From CAIYOL01 sp964494805 (GTDB taxonomy: Bacteria > Planctomycetota > Phycisphaerae > Sedimentisphaerales > Anaerobacaceae): a stretch of 64,000 bases of DNA. The stretch covers positions 1 through 64,000 of the forward strand of contig CAZBST010000011.1 in assembly GCA_964494805.1 (NCBI GenBank). The letters are read 5' to 3'. How positions within the stretch are numbered: the stretch's first letter is position 1; every line of letters begins with the position of its first letter. Made by a program: the position numbers and the translations under genes. Shown in pieces: positions 43,526-52,101 of this stretch. The notes under the pieces are model-generated. The model was not told the origin of the DNA, did no database searches, and saw only the letters and a list, made by a program, of their open reading frames with translations.

Positions 43526-46500
43526 CTAACGATGGGAAGGCGGGAACATCTCCTCGGTAAGCCATTCTTTTACCAGAACGGCAAAGTCTTTGAAGTTGAT
43601 CCTTCTTTGGCCTTTTGGCTGTTCACCTTGATACGGAGATATTTCATTAACATCGGTCACATTAGCGGGTGACGATATCGGAACCCACAGTTCGCCGTCT
43701 TCAGGGTCTACGTCAGCCAGGTATCCTACCTCATTGGCTTCCAGAACACGGTTATAGATACGGACTTCGTCGATGTAGCCATAGAAGGATTCGGGACTCA
43801 TGGCCCAATGATTCTGATCCATGGTGCAGCCTACTGACAACCAGATATTGGCATCATACCCATGGGCAAATGTATATGGCCCAGTTGCCACTTCTCCGCC
43901 ATTGAGATAGAGCTTGGCTTGGGCGTTCGCATCTGTCTCCGTCGGAGGATTCGGATACGTGGCGGCTAAGTGTACCCATTGGCCGATAAATGGATTCAGT
44001 GAACCGTTGTCCCCCGAACCCACATCAGGTCTGTCGGGGTGAGCGGCGGGATAATTCCCGATACCCCAATAGCCCGTGGGGCAGCCACAGGTCCATAACG
44101 TCCATACCACGGTGTCATCACTCCAGCCGCCTCTTTTACCAAGTATACCCGAACCCTTAGACAGGAGATAGGGATCCCAGTAGCGCGGTCCTAACCATTT
44201 GACCCAGACAGACAGAGTTATTGCGTTTACCTCACCTATCTCTGGATGGACTCCAATTCCGATATCCAAATCTCCAAAGGTTCCTCCACACTGAATCCTG
44301 GTGCCTTCGGAGCCGTCGAAGTAGGCGGAGCTGCCTCCGCCTATGCCAGGTGCACCTTCTGCCGCCCATGAGGTGCCTAAGTTTGACCCAGCAGCGCTAT
44401 TGTAGAAGGTCCCGGTCATGCAAGGGTCGCAGACATCAGGCTGGTCCAAATCTGGACGGCTATACACTTTGTTGCCGTCTCCCTCGTTCAGCTGGTAGTA
44501 CACAACAAGATTGGCATCGCCCGGGTTCTCCGTTGCAACAACCAGATCTCCGTTAAGCCAGGCGCTTCCCATTTCATCAATCTCTTGATAGTCTATCACG
44601 CAATCCCCGGGAAGGGCACCGGCCGGAGCGAAGTCAAGATTGGCAAAATAGTCTGAACGCTCTACAAGGGCACACCTGGTTGCATACAGCTCGATATCCT
44701 CAAAGTACACGATATCCTCGATACTATCATCTTCAGCCTCGGTGCCGTCACCGAAGCCGATAGTAACTTGCGCAACATTGGTCAGATTTACACCACAGGC
44801 ATCAAGCAATGCCAGGTCGATATTCCACTCATGCCACTCTGCTTCTCTTATTTCGCTCATGTAGGGGTAGTCCACTTTCCCGGTATTTGCCGGGTTGTCG
44901 CCATCGGTTACTTTCACATACATCTGCTGATTGGCGTCATTGGTTGCTGTGCCATAGAACCACAGCACCAGTGATTTAGCGTTCATCCCAAGCCAGTTCG
45001 GGTCGATATTCAATTTACCAGTTCCGGTACCGAGATCCGCTCTGGCCTCAGAGTAGTATGGGTCGTATTGATTCTCGTACAAATACCTCATCGACTGATC
45101 ATTTGGTTCCAGTAGACCGCCGTGATTCGGGTCCGTCACAGGGTAAACTGTCGCGCCGGTATAGGGAGGATCCTGTGTCCAATAATCCTTCCATGTATCC
45201 CTCAGCCTATCAGGGTAGGAAGCACCATAGGCCGTATAGAAATTGTCCACGAGAGAATTCGGACCTGTCGTAAGGCTCCAGACCTCACCTTTGTAGGTTG
45301 CGGGTGCAGCATTGACCTCATCTACACGCCAGTAGTAGGTTGTGTCTAAAGCGAGGAAGCCGGTAGCACCATAAGGGTCATAGGGGTTAGTAGCGCTTGA
45401 TGCGTAAATTAGCACGCCAGGGCCCTGATAAACGGTGTTGGCGTCATTCACATCGCTAGAATTGGTGCCGAGATATAATTGGTGGGTTACAACACCGTCG
45501 CCATTTCTCCATTTGAGTTCTGTATTTACGAGCACGTCTTCTGTGCCGTCAAACGGCACAGGACGATGGGCATATGGTGTCGGGATGAATGTTTGCGAGA
45601 GGTTGTTGGGCTCCACCCTTAAGGCGTTGACAAAAGAAAAAGGCTCATCATCTTCACCATTGGGGTCCCTCTGGCTTGTCAGGATAATTCTACCAAATTT
45701 ATCTGATGTGGCTTTTGCGCTAACGGCGAACTTATACAAATCTTGCCAGCCTTCACCAGTTTGGTTATCATAGCGAGGATAACTTACCGCACCGCCTATG
45801 AAGTTGGTGTCAAAAATATATTCGCCGTTGGCATACCAGTTCGCGACTCGATTGCCTTCTCCTGTGCTACTGCTATCATATGCCCACATCGTTATGTTGC
45901 AGTCTCGATCGACCCCCAGGCCCCATAGCGTGATTGTAACTCCAACATCCTCCTCTATACTGCTACGGGAATAGATAAAATCACGATAAATTCTCTCGCC
46001 GGCTCGCGGGGAATACCAGCACGGGTCAGGCACGACTGAGCCGAAGAACTTATCATACATCTCCATTGCACCACAAGGGTCTTCACGTCGGGCTGATGTA
46101 ATCTCCCCTTCAAGGTCGATTACGACGCCATTTACTTCACTGCCGCTGTCCGGTATGATAAATTTAGTAAAGCTTAGTTGGGTGTTTGCATCATCATTGT
46201 TTGGGTCATAGTTGAGGTCCAGCTTGAGCACAGGGGGGGTAGTGTCAAGATCGGTGGTTGCAGATGGAGTGGTTCTCGACCAATGACTCTGAGTATTGGG
46301 GTCACCGCCATTATCATCACATGCCCTGACCCTGAACGAATACGTGGCGCCCGGAGTAAGGCCTGTAGCCGTGTAATTCGCATCTGATACCCAGCCGCTG
46401 CTTTTATTGCCGTCCTCGATGCATTCGAAGTAGTACTTTGCGGGTGGATTGTTCACGTCTATAGCAGGCGTTGCCTTCATATAAATTGTGTTTGGCCCCG

Positions 46501-46630
46501 TTGCCACCGGGACAAACCGCCAGCTCTCCGGGTCAGGCTTTGGCGCGTAGCCATCGGTAGCGCCGTAGCTGCTATACGCCAGAGTTAGCACCAAAACAAA
46601 AGAAGTTAAAAACAGAAATTTTTTATACAT
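43526..46630 (-). CDS. Secreted multi-domain LamG protein B
   Basis: 1034 residues. The start is at 46630, where AGGAGG lies 7 nt upstream; an earlier in-frame ATG at 46654 would put that site inside the gene. Order: signal peptide (1-22, MYKKFLFLTSFVLVLTLAYS); N-terminal FN3 domain (about 30-130); the shared beta-rich domain (about 138-345); FN3-like linker; jelly-roll carbohydrate-binding-like domain; dockerin-like half CVIDYQEIDEMGSAWL; LamG; second half INFKDFAVLVKEWL near the C-terminus. About 90 percent alike to protein C, with the most difference in the LamG domain. Probably binds polysaccharide outside the cell. Confidence 0.88.
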   Translation of the reverse strand: MYKKFLFLTSFVLVLTLAYSSYGATDGYAPKPDPESWRFVPVATGPNTIYMKATPAIDVNNPPAKYYFECIEDGNKSSGWVSDANYTATGLTPGATYSFRVRACDDNGGDPNTQSHWSRTTPSATTDLDTTPPVLKLDLNYDPNNDDANTQLSFTKFIIPDSGSEVNGVVIDLEGEITSARREDPCGAMEMYDKFFGSVVPDPCWYSPRAGERIYRDFIYSRSSIEEDVGVTITLWGLGVDRDCNITMWAYDSSSTGEGNRVANWYANGEYIFDTNFIGGAVSYPRYDNQTGEGWQDLYKFAVSAKATSDKFGRIILTSQRDPNGEDDEPFSFVNALRVEPNNLSQTFIPTPYAHRPVPFDGTEDVLVNTELKWRNGDGVVTHQLYLGTNSSDVNDANTVYQGPGVLIYASSATNPYDPYGATGFLALDTTYYWRVDEVNAAPATYKGEVWSLTTGPNSLVDNFYTAYGASYPDRLRDTWKDYWTQDPPYTGATVYPVTDPNHGGLLEPNDQSMRYLYENQYDPYYSEARADLGTGTGKLNIDPNWLGMNAKSLVLWFYGTATNDANQQMYVKVTDGDNPANTGKVDYPYMSEIREAEWHEWNIDLALLDACGVNLTNVAQVTIGFGDGTEAEDDSIEDIVYFEDIELYATRCALVERSDYFANLDFAPAGALPGDCVIDYQEIDEMGSAWLNGDLVVATENPGDANLVVYYQLNEGDGNKVYSRPDLDQPDVCDPCMTGTFYNSAAGSNLGTSWAAEGAPGIGGGSSAYFDGSEGTRIQCGGTFGDLDIGIGVHPEIGEVNAITLSVWVKWLGPRYWDPYLLSKGSGILGKRGGWSDDTVVWTLWTCGCPTGYWGIGNYPAAHPDRPDVGSGDNGSLNPFIGQWVHLAATYPNPPTETDANAQAKLYLNGGEVATGPYTFAHGYDANIWLSVGCTMDQNHWAMSPESFYGYIDEVRIYNRVLEANEVGYLADVDPEDGELWVPISSPANVTDVNEISPYQGEQPKGQRRINFKDFAVLVKEWLTEEMFPPSHR

Positions 46631-46841
46631 GATATTCCTCCTAAAAAAGACCATAAATGATTATTTGCTTTTTGGCTTCACGCCAATAAACACCTTCCTC
46701 TTCAGAGCGCCCTTGTTCTACTTGATAAGAGAACTAACTCCGTAACATGGTATGCAAATCTATCCTCCTAACAGCATTAACTCGCTTCTTGTAGCACACC
46801 TATATTATAATATAATCTATTGTCGGCTTTAATAAGGCATT

Positions 46842-46873
46842 ATTTTGCGCATAATATGTCGTCATTTTGCGTA
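46842..46873. promoter_or_regulatory. Operator B: two direct repeats, 22 bp apart
   Basis: ATTTTGCGCA at 46842-46851 and ATTTTGCGTA at 46864-46873, in the same spacing as operator A. On the minus strand a TTATTA hexamer starts 6 bp downstream of the first box and a TATTAT follows after 17 bp (the LamG B promoter). Confidence 0.75.
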
Positions 46874-46905
46874 TATCCCTTATAGGCTCACAATATACGT
46901 AAGTT

Positions 46906-47088
46906 ATGTCAAAAATTCCCAAAGTCATATTGCTCATCGAAAGGCCAAGAAGCTTCGGCAGAGGGTTGCTATAAGACATCGTCCAGTGTTCCGGTCTTCA
47001 ACCTCAACCTTCCAGTCATTATATGTGGCTTGGATAAACCAAAACGCAAAGCCTATCGCCTGTCCACCGATGAAGCCAGCACTGGCCG
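46906..47088 (+). pseudogene. Decayed XylR-like regulator remnant B
   Basis: Starts MSKIPKVILLIERPRSFGRGLL and stops at TAA after 22 codons. The same internal deletion as remnant A is present, followed by CGLDKPKRKAYRLSTDEAS in another frame. Only about 180 bp of an expected 1.17 kb remain. It lies between operator B and the terminator of LamG C. Confidence 0.85.
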
Positions 47089-47110
47089 TGAGCCCATTAC
47101 CCACTATACA

Positions 47111-47149
47111 AAAACAGCCGGGGCCTATACCAATTAGTATAGGCCCCGG
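47111..47149 (-). terminator. Intrinsic terminator of LamG gene C
   Basis: A 13-bp perfect stem (47118-47130 with 47137-47149, 6-nt loop) followed on the minus strand by CTGTTTTT. It lies 40 bp after the LamG C stop. Confidence 0.85.
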
Positions 47150-47188
47150 ATTGGTGCGAGTCTTTATGGTTATTCCCGCATCAGATCG

Positions 47189-50100
47189 CTAACGATGGGA
47201 AGGCGGGAACATCTCCTCGGTAAGCCATTCCTTTACCACAACAGCAAAGTCTTTGAAGTTGACCGCCCTTTGGCCTTTCGGCTGTTCACCTTGATACGGA
47301 GATATTTCATTAACATCGGTCACATTAGCGGGTGACGATATCGGAACCCACAGTTGGCCATCTTCAGGGTCTACGTCAGCCAGGTATCCTATCTCATTGG
47401 GCCCCAGAACACGGTTATAGATACGGACTTCATCTATGTAGCCATATAAGGATTCGGGACTATCGACCCAGGCATTTTGATCCATAGTTTCGCCTATCGA
47501 CAAGAATATATTGGCATCGTACCCATGGGTAAAATTAAATGGCCCGGAATTTACCTGGCCGCCATTGAGATATATCCTGGCCTGGCTGTTTGCGTCTGTC
47601 TCCGTCGGAGGATGCGGAAACGTGGCGGCTAAGTGTACCCATTGGCCCCAAAACGGAGGCAGTCCACCGTCTGAATATACTCCACCATCATAGGACGTAA
47701 AACAAAACGATTGGGCACTGGGAGTAATCGAAAACATCCATATCACGCTGGTGTCATCCCAGCCGCCTCGTTTAGCCGTTATACCCATAAACTTGCTTCT
47801 CAGATAGGGGTCCCAGTCGCGTGGTCCTAACGACTTGACCCAGGCGGATACAGTGATTGCGTTTACATCACCTAGCTCCGGATGGGTTCCAATTCCGAGA
47901 GCCAGATCTCCAAAGGTTGTTCCACACTGAACCCTGCCGCCCTGCTCGCCGCTCAGGTAGACGCAGTTGGCCTCGCTTATGGGTGAACCGGGTCCTCCCC
48001 ATGTGGTGCCATAATATCCCGGCGGATTAAGGCCGCTATTCCAGAAAGTCCCGGTAAATTTAGTATCGCAAGAATCAGGATAGTCTAAATCTGGATGGCT
48101 AAACACCCTATTGCCGTCTCCCTCATCCAGCGGGTAGTACACAACAAGATTGGCATCGCCCGGGTTCTCCGTTGCAATGACCAGATCCGTGTTAAGCCAG
48201 GCACGTCCCATTTCATCAATCTCTTGATAGTCTATCACGCAATCCCCGGCAAGGGTACCGCCTGGAGCGAAGTCGAGATTGGCAAAATAGTCTGAACGCT
48301 CTACAAGGGCACATCTGGTTGCATACAGCTGGATATCGTCGAAGTACACGACGTCCTCAATACTATCATCTTCAGCCTCGGTGCCGTCACCGAAGCCGAT
48401 AGTAACTTGCGCAACATTGGTCAGATTTACACCACAGGCATCAAGCAATGCCAGGTCGATATTCCACTCATGCCACTCTGCTTCTCTTATTTCGCTCATG
48501 TAGGGGTAGTCCACTTTCCCGGTATTTGCCGGGTTGTCGCCATCGGTTACTTTCACATACATCTGCTGATTGGCGTCATTGGTTGCTGTGCCATAGAACC
48601 ACAGCACCAGTGATTTAGCGTTCATCCCAAGCCAGTTCGGGTCGATATTCAATTTACCAGTTCCGGTACCGAGATCCGCTCTGGCCTCAGAGTAGTATGG
48701 GTCGTATTGATTCTCGTACAAATACCTCATCGACTGATCATTTGGTTCCAGTAGACCGCCGTGATTCGGGTCCGTCACAGGGTAAACTGTCGCGCCGGTA
48801 TAGGGAGGATCCTGTGTCCAATAATCCTTCCATGTATCCCTCAGCCTATCAGGGTAGGAAGCACCATAGGCCGTATAGAAATTGTCCACGAGAGAATTCG
48901 GACCTGTCGTAAGGCTCCAGACCTCACCTTTGTAGGTTGCGGGTGCAGCATTGACCTCATCTACACGCCAGTAGTAGGTTGTGTCTAAAGCGAGGAAGCC
49001 GGTAGCACCATAAGGGTCATAGGGGTTAGTAGCGCTTGATGCGTAAATTAGCACGCCAGGGCCCTGATAAACGGTGTTGGCGTCATTCACATCGCTAGAA
49101 TTGGTGCCGAGATATAATTGGTGGGTTACAACACCGTCGCCATTTCTCCATTTGAGTTCTGTATTTACGAGCACGTCTTCTGTGCCGTCAAACGGCACAG
49201 GACGATGGGCATATGTTGTCGGGATGAATGTTTGTGAGGGGTTGTTAGGCTCCACCCTTAAGGCGTTGATAAAAGAAAAAGGCTCGGTTTCTGAGCCATT
49301 GGGGTCCCTCTGGCTTGTCAGGATAATTCTACCAAATTTATCTGATGTGACTTTTGCACTCCAGGCGTACTTATATAAATCTAGCCAGCCTTCTGGCGGA
49401 GGAACGTCTTGGTTATCATACTTCGGGTAACCTGCCACACCACCTATGAAGTTGGTGTCAAAAATATATTCGCCGTTGGCATACCAGTTCGCGACTCGAT
49501 TGCCTTCTCCTGTGCTACTGCTATCATATGCCCACATCGTTATGTTGCAGTCTCGATCGACCCCCAGGCCCCATAGCGTGATTGTAACTCCAACATCCTC
49601 CTCTATACTGCTACGGGAATAGATAAAATCACGATAAATTCTCTCGCCGGCTCGCGGGGAATACCAGCACGGGTCAGGCACGACTGAGCCGAAGAACTTA
49701 TCATACATCTCCATTGCACCACAAGGGTCTTCACGTCGGGCTGATGTAATCTCCCCTTCAAGGTCGATTACGACGCCATTTACTTCACTGCCGCTGTCCG
49801 GTATGATAAATTTAGTAAAGCTTAGTTGGGTGTTTGCATCATCATTGTTTGGGTCATAGTTGAGGTCCAGCTTGAGCACAGGGGGGGTAGTGTCAAGATC
49901 GGTGGTTGCAGCTGGAGTGGTTTTCGACCAGCGATTCTGAGTGTTGGGGTCACCGCCATCATCATCGCATGCTATGACCCTGAACGAATACGTGGCGCCC
50001 GGAGTAAGGCCTGTAACCGTGTAATTCGCATCTGATACCCAACCGCTGCTTTTGCTGCCGTCCTCGATGCATTCGAAGTAGTACTTTGCGGGTGGATTGT

Positions 50101-50278
50101 TCACGTCTATAGCAGGCGTTGCCTTCATATAAATTGTGTTTGGCCCCGTTGCCACCGGGACAAACCGCCAGCTCTCCGGGTCAGGCTTTGGCGCGTAGCC
50201 ATCGGTAGCGCCGTAGCTGCTATACGCCAGAGTTAGCACCAAAACAAAAGAAGTTAAAAACAGAAATTTTTTATACAT
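47189..50278 (-). CDS. Secreted multi-domain LamG protein C
   Basis: 1029 residues, start fixed by AGGAGG 7 nt upstream. Domain order as protein B: signal peptide, FN3, shared beta-rich domain, FN3-like linker, jelly roll, dockerin-like half CVIDYQEIDEMGRAWL, LamG (YYPLDEGDGNRVF to EVRIYNRVLGPNEIGYLAD), second half VNFKDFAVVVKEWL. It differs from B by a four-residue insertion near residue 300 (DVPPPEG) and in the LamG surface, which suggests a changed ligand. It is the copy that lies divergent to the intact XylR-like regulator, so it is likely the ancestral partner of that sensor. Confidence 0.88.
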   Translation of the reverse strand: MYKKFLFLTSFVLVLTLAYSSYGATDGYAPKPDPESWRFVPVATGPNTIYMKATPAIDVNNPPAKYYFECIEDGSKSSGWVSDANYTVTGLTPGATYSFRVIACDDDGGDPNTQNRWSKTTPAATTDLDTTPPVLKLDLNYDPNNDDANTQLSFTKFIIPDSGSEVNGVVIDLEGEITSARREDPCGAMEMYDKFFGSVVPDPCWYSPRAGERIYRDFIYSRSSIEEDVGVTITLWGLGVDRDCNITMWAYDSSSTGEGNRVANWYANGEYIFDTNFIGGVAGYPKYDNQDVPPPEGWLDLYKYAWSAKVTSDKFGRIILTSQRDPNGSETEPFSFINALRVEPNNPSQTFIPTTYAHRPVPFDGTEDVLVNTELKWRNGDGVVTHQLYLGTNSSDVNDANTVYQGPGVLIYASSATNPYDPYGATGFLALDTTYYWRVDEVNAAPATYKGEVWSLTTGPNSLVDNFYTAYGASYPDRLRDTWKDYWTQDPPYTGATVYPVTDPNHGGLLEPNDQSMRYLYENQYDPYYSEARADLGTGTGKLNIDPNWLGMNAKSLVLWFYGTATNDANQQMYVKVTDGDNPANTGKVDYPYMSEIREAEWHEWNIDLALLDACGVNLTNVAQVTIGFGDGTEAEDDSIEDVVYFDDIQLYATRCALVERSDYFANLDFAPGGTLAGDCVIDYQEIDEMGRAWLNTDLVIATENPGDANLVVYYPLDEGDGNRVFSHPDLDYPDSCDTKFTGTFWNSGLNPPGYYGTTWGGPGSPISEANCVYLSGEQGGRVQCGTTFGDLALGIGTHPELGDVNAITVSAWVKSLGPRDWDPYLRSKFMGITAKRGGWDDTSVIWMFSITPSAQSFCFTSYDGGVYSDGGLPPFWGQWVHLAATFPHPPTETDANSQARIYLNGGQVNSGPFNFTHGYDANIFLSIGETMDQNAWVDSPESLYGYIDEVRIYNRVLGPNEIGYLADVDPEDGQLWVPISSPANVTDVNEISPYQGEQPKGQRAVNFKDFAVVVKEWLTEEMFPPSHR

Positions 50279-50520
50279 GATATTCCTCCTAAAAAAACCT
50301 TAAAACATTCTTTCAGCTATGCGCCAAACATTTGTTGTTTTCAACAAGCGCAAAAACCTGCACTTTCCCCGTGCAGTGAACACTAAGACCTTCACTCTAC
50401 TCGGCGTTTGTCTCAAACAACCTTTAACAAAACAAGCAATAAAGACCTTCACGGAACACTGTGCTTGTTTAATCAACCCTTCTGCCTAAAAAACCCAAAA
50501 ATCCCCAAATTTTCTTATTT

Positions 50521-50550
50521 TATTTAAACAATTGACCGTGCAAATGTCAA
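50521..50550 (-). promoter_or_regulatory. Candidate promoter of LamG gene C
   Basis: On the minus strand: TTGACA (50550-50545), 18-bp spacer, TAAATA (50526-50521). Unlike in A and B, the hexamer next to the operator (CAATTA) is poor, so transcription may start here. The remaining part of 50279-50520 shows no gene. Confidence 0.45.
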
Positions 50551-50598
50551 TAGAAATCTGGCGGAATAAACTTCTCATCAGACCATTAATTGGCCATT

Positions 50599-50630
50599 AT
50601 TTCGCGCAACATGCGTCGTCATTTTGCGCA
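50599..50630. promoter_or_regulatory. Operator C: two direct repeats between LamG C and the regulator
   Basis: ATTTCGCGCA at 50599-50608 and ATTTTGCGCA at 50621-50630, 22 bp apart. It lies between the two divergent genes. The second box ends 6 bp before the -35 of the regulator promoter. Confidence 0.75.
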
Positions 50631-50636
50631 TTTCTC

Positions 50637-50666
50637 TTGTGCTCCCATTAGCTGCAAAGGTATAAT
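50637..50666 (+). promoter_or_regulatory. Promoter of the XylR-like regulator
   Basis: TTGTGC (50637-50642), 18-bp spacer, TATAAT (50661-50666). The start codon is at 50679, so the leader would be only about 6 nt and no ribosome binding site is present. Confidence 0.6.
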
Positions 50667-50678
50667 ACCAGCATAATT

Positions 50679-51851
50679 ATGCCAAAAATTCCCAAAGTCA
50701 TATTGGTCATCGAAAGGTCAAGAAGCTTTGGCAGAGGATTGCTCCATGGTATTATCCAGTATTCCAATCTCCACGGCCCCTGGCTTTACTATATGAAGCC
50801 CGAATTCTACAGGCAGGGCAAGGAAAAGTCCCACAAATGGCTCACCGGCCTCGATGCCGATGGTGTTATCGCACACACCTGGGACCCCGATTTCATTGAC
50901 AGCATCGTTAATCTCGGCGTTCCTGCTGTTATTTGCGGCTTGGATAAACCAAAACGCAAAGCCTGTCGACTCTCCACTGACGAAGCCGGCGCTGGCCATA
51001 TGGCCGCCGAATATTTTATGGACCGAGGCTTTACGAGTTTTGCCTTCTGCGGCTTTGACGATATGATTTGGTCCCAGCAAAAGTGCGATGGCTTCAAACG
51101 CACCCTCGCCAAGGCCGGATTTAAAACTTCCATTTACCGCCAGCCCGAAGCAAAGCACCTCCGCAAACCGGCTAAGGAACTGCCCTTCATCGCCGCTTGG
51201 CTCAAATCTCTCCCCAAGCCTCTTGCTCTTATGACCTGTAACGACGACCGCGGCCAAGATGTACTGGCGGCCTGTAAAATCGCAGAATGCGAAGTCCCAA
51301 AAGATGTCGCTATCCTCGGCGTCGACAACGACGAATTAATCTGCAATTTCTCGTACCCCCAGTTATCGAGCATCACCTTAAGCACCAAGAGAGCCGGCTA
51401 TGAAGCTGCCAAAGTCCTTGATAAGATGATTAAAGGTCAAAAAATAACACAAGAAGAAAAAGAGGTCACCATCCTGCCCCTGTATGTCGTTACCAGGCAA
51501 TCAACGGATATTATGGCCATCGAAGACAAAACCGTCGCTCAAGCCATCAGCTTCATTCGCAGGCATTCAAGAGAAGTCCTCCAAGTCGGCGATGTCGCTA
51601 AGGCGGTGAGCCTGTCGCGAAGGGCCCTTGAGCAGCATTTCCGAAAAGCCCTTGATCACTCGGTTCACGATGAAATCAAATATACCCGCGTTAATCAGAT
51701 GGCTAATATGCTCATCGGTACCAATCTATCCATATCCCAGATTGCAAAGCTCTTGGGCTATCCCTATGAATCTAATAACATATCCCGCTACTTCAAGCAG
51801 CTAAAAGGTATGAGCCCACTCGATTACCGTAAAAAATTCGCACCAAAGTAA
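50679..51851 (+). CDS. XylR-like regulator (LacI-type sensor domain + AraC-type HTH)
   Basis: 390 residues. The N-terminal 275 residues form a periplasmic-binding-like sugar sensor (PKVILVIERSRSFGRGLL, VPAVICGLDKPKR, VAILGVDNDELICNFSYPQLSSI, the last diagnostic of XylR). The C-terminal AraC HTH pair (about 288-388) shows ISFIRRHSREVLQVGDVAKAVSLS and SISQIAKLLGYPYESNNISRYFK. In E. coli XylR this layout activates pentose genes upon xylose binding; the ligand here is unknown. It lies divergent to LamG C across operator C and probably controls it and itself. Two truncated copies lie upstream of LamG A and B. Confidence 0.92.
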   Translation: MPKIPKVILVIERSRSFGRGLLHGIIQYSNLHGPWLYYMKPEFYRQGKEKSHKWLTGLDADGVIAHTWDPDFIDSIVNLGVPAVICGLDKPKRKACRLSTDEAGAGHMAAEYFMDRGFTSFAFCGFDDMIWSQQKCDGFKRTLAKAGFKTSIYRQPEAKHLRKPAKELPFIAAWLKSLPKPLALMTCNDDRGQDVLAACKIAECEVPKDVAILGVDNDELICNFSYPQLSSITLSTKRAGYEAAKVLDKMIKGQKITQEEKEVTILPLYVVTRQSTDIMAIEDKTVAQAISFIRRHSREVLQVGDVAKAVSLSRRALEQHFRKALDHSVHDEIKYTRVNQMANMLIGTNLSISQIAKLLGYPYESNNISRYFKQLKGMSPLDYRKKFAPK

Positions 51852-52101
51852 GTCCCTCCTAACAGCTTTAAATTGGCCTTGTTTCTGCGCACAAATCACA
51901 CATTTAAATATTCTTGAATATTCCATTTATTTGTTCGCCATTGTCAGGAAATTTCTTGTGAAATTCCCGATTGCCCATTTTTAACTAAAAATTCCTCATT
52001 TTTTTAAAAACATTTTGAGCTATCAGCCAATTTAATCTATCATATCAGGCTATCGAACTTTGTCTCAGTTTTTCTCGTAACTATTTTATAGACAAGATAT
52101 A

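Larger units (their letters stand above)
43455..50284. repeat. Tandem duplication, two units of about 3.65 kb
   Basis: Unit 1 (43455-47117) and unit 2 (47118-50284) each contain terminator, LamG gene and its upstream start. Corresponding positions differ by 3639-3663 bp. By eye, about 840 bp (44722-45563 against 48361-49202) are identical, and other parts differ by scattered substitutions and short indels. A third, older copy of the upstream region lies at 42930-43450. Confidence 0.85.

Noticed and set aside
43173..43529. Plus-strand ORF through the regulator remnant (and its twin at 46845-47192)
   Set aside because: It reads the remnant in a shifted frame and runs through operator and terminator sequence; it is not a functional gene.
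44768..49430. Plus-strand ORFs repeated exactly 3639 bp apart
   Set aside because: They are antisense shadows of the duplicated LamG genes; their repetition only reflects the duplication.
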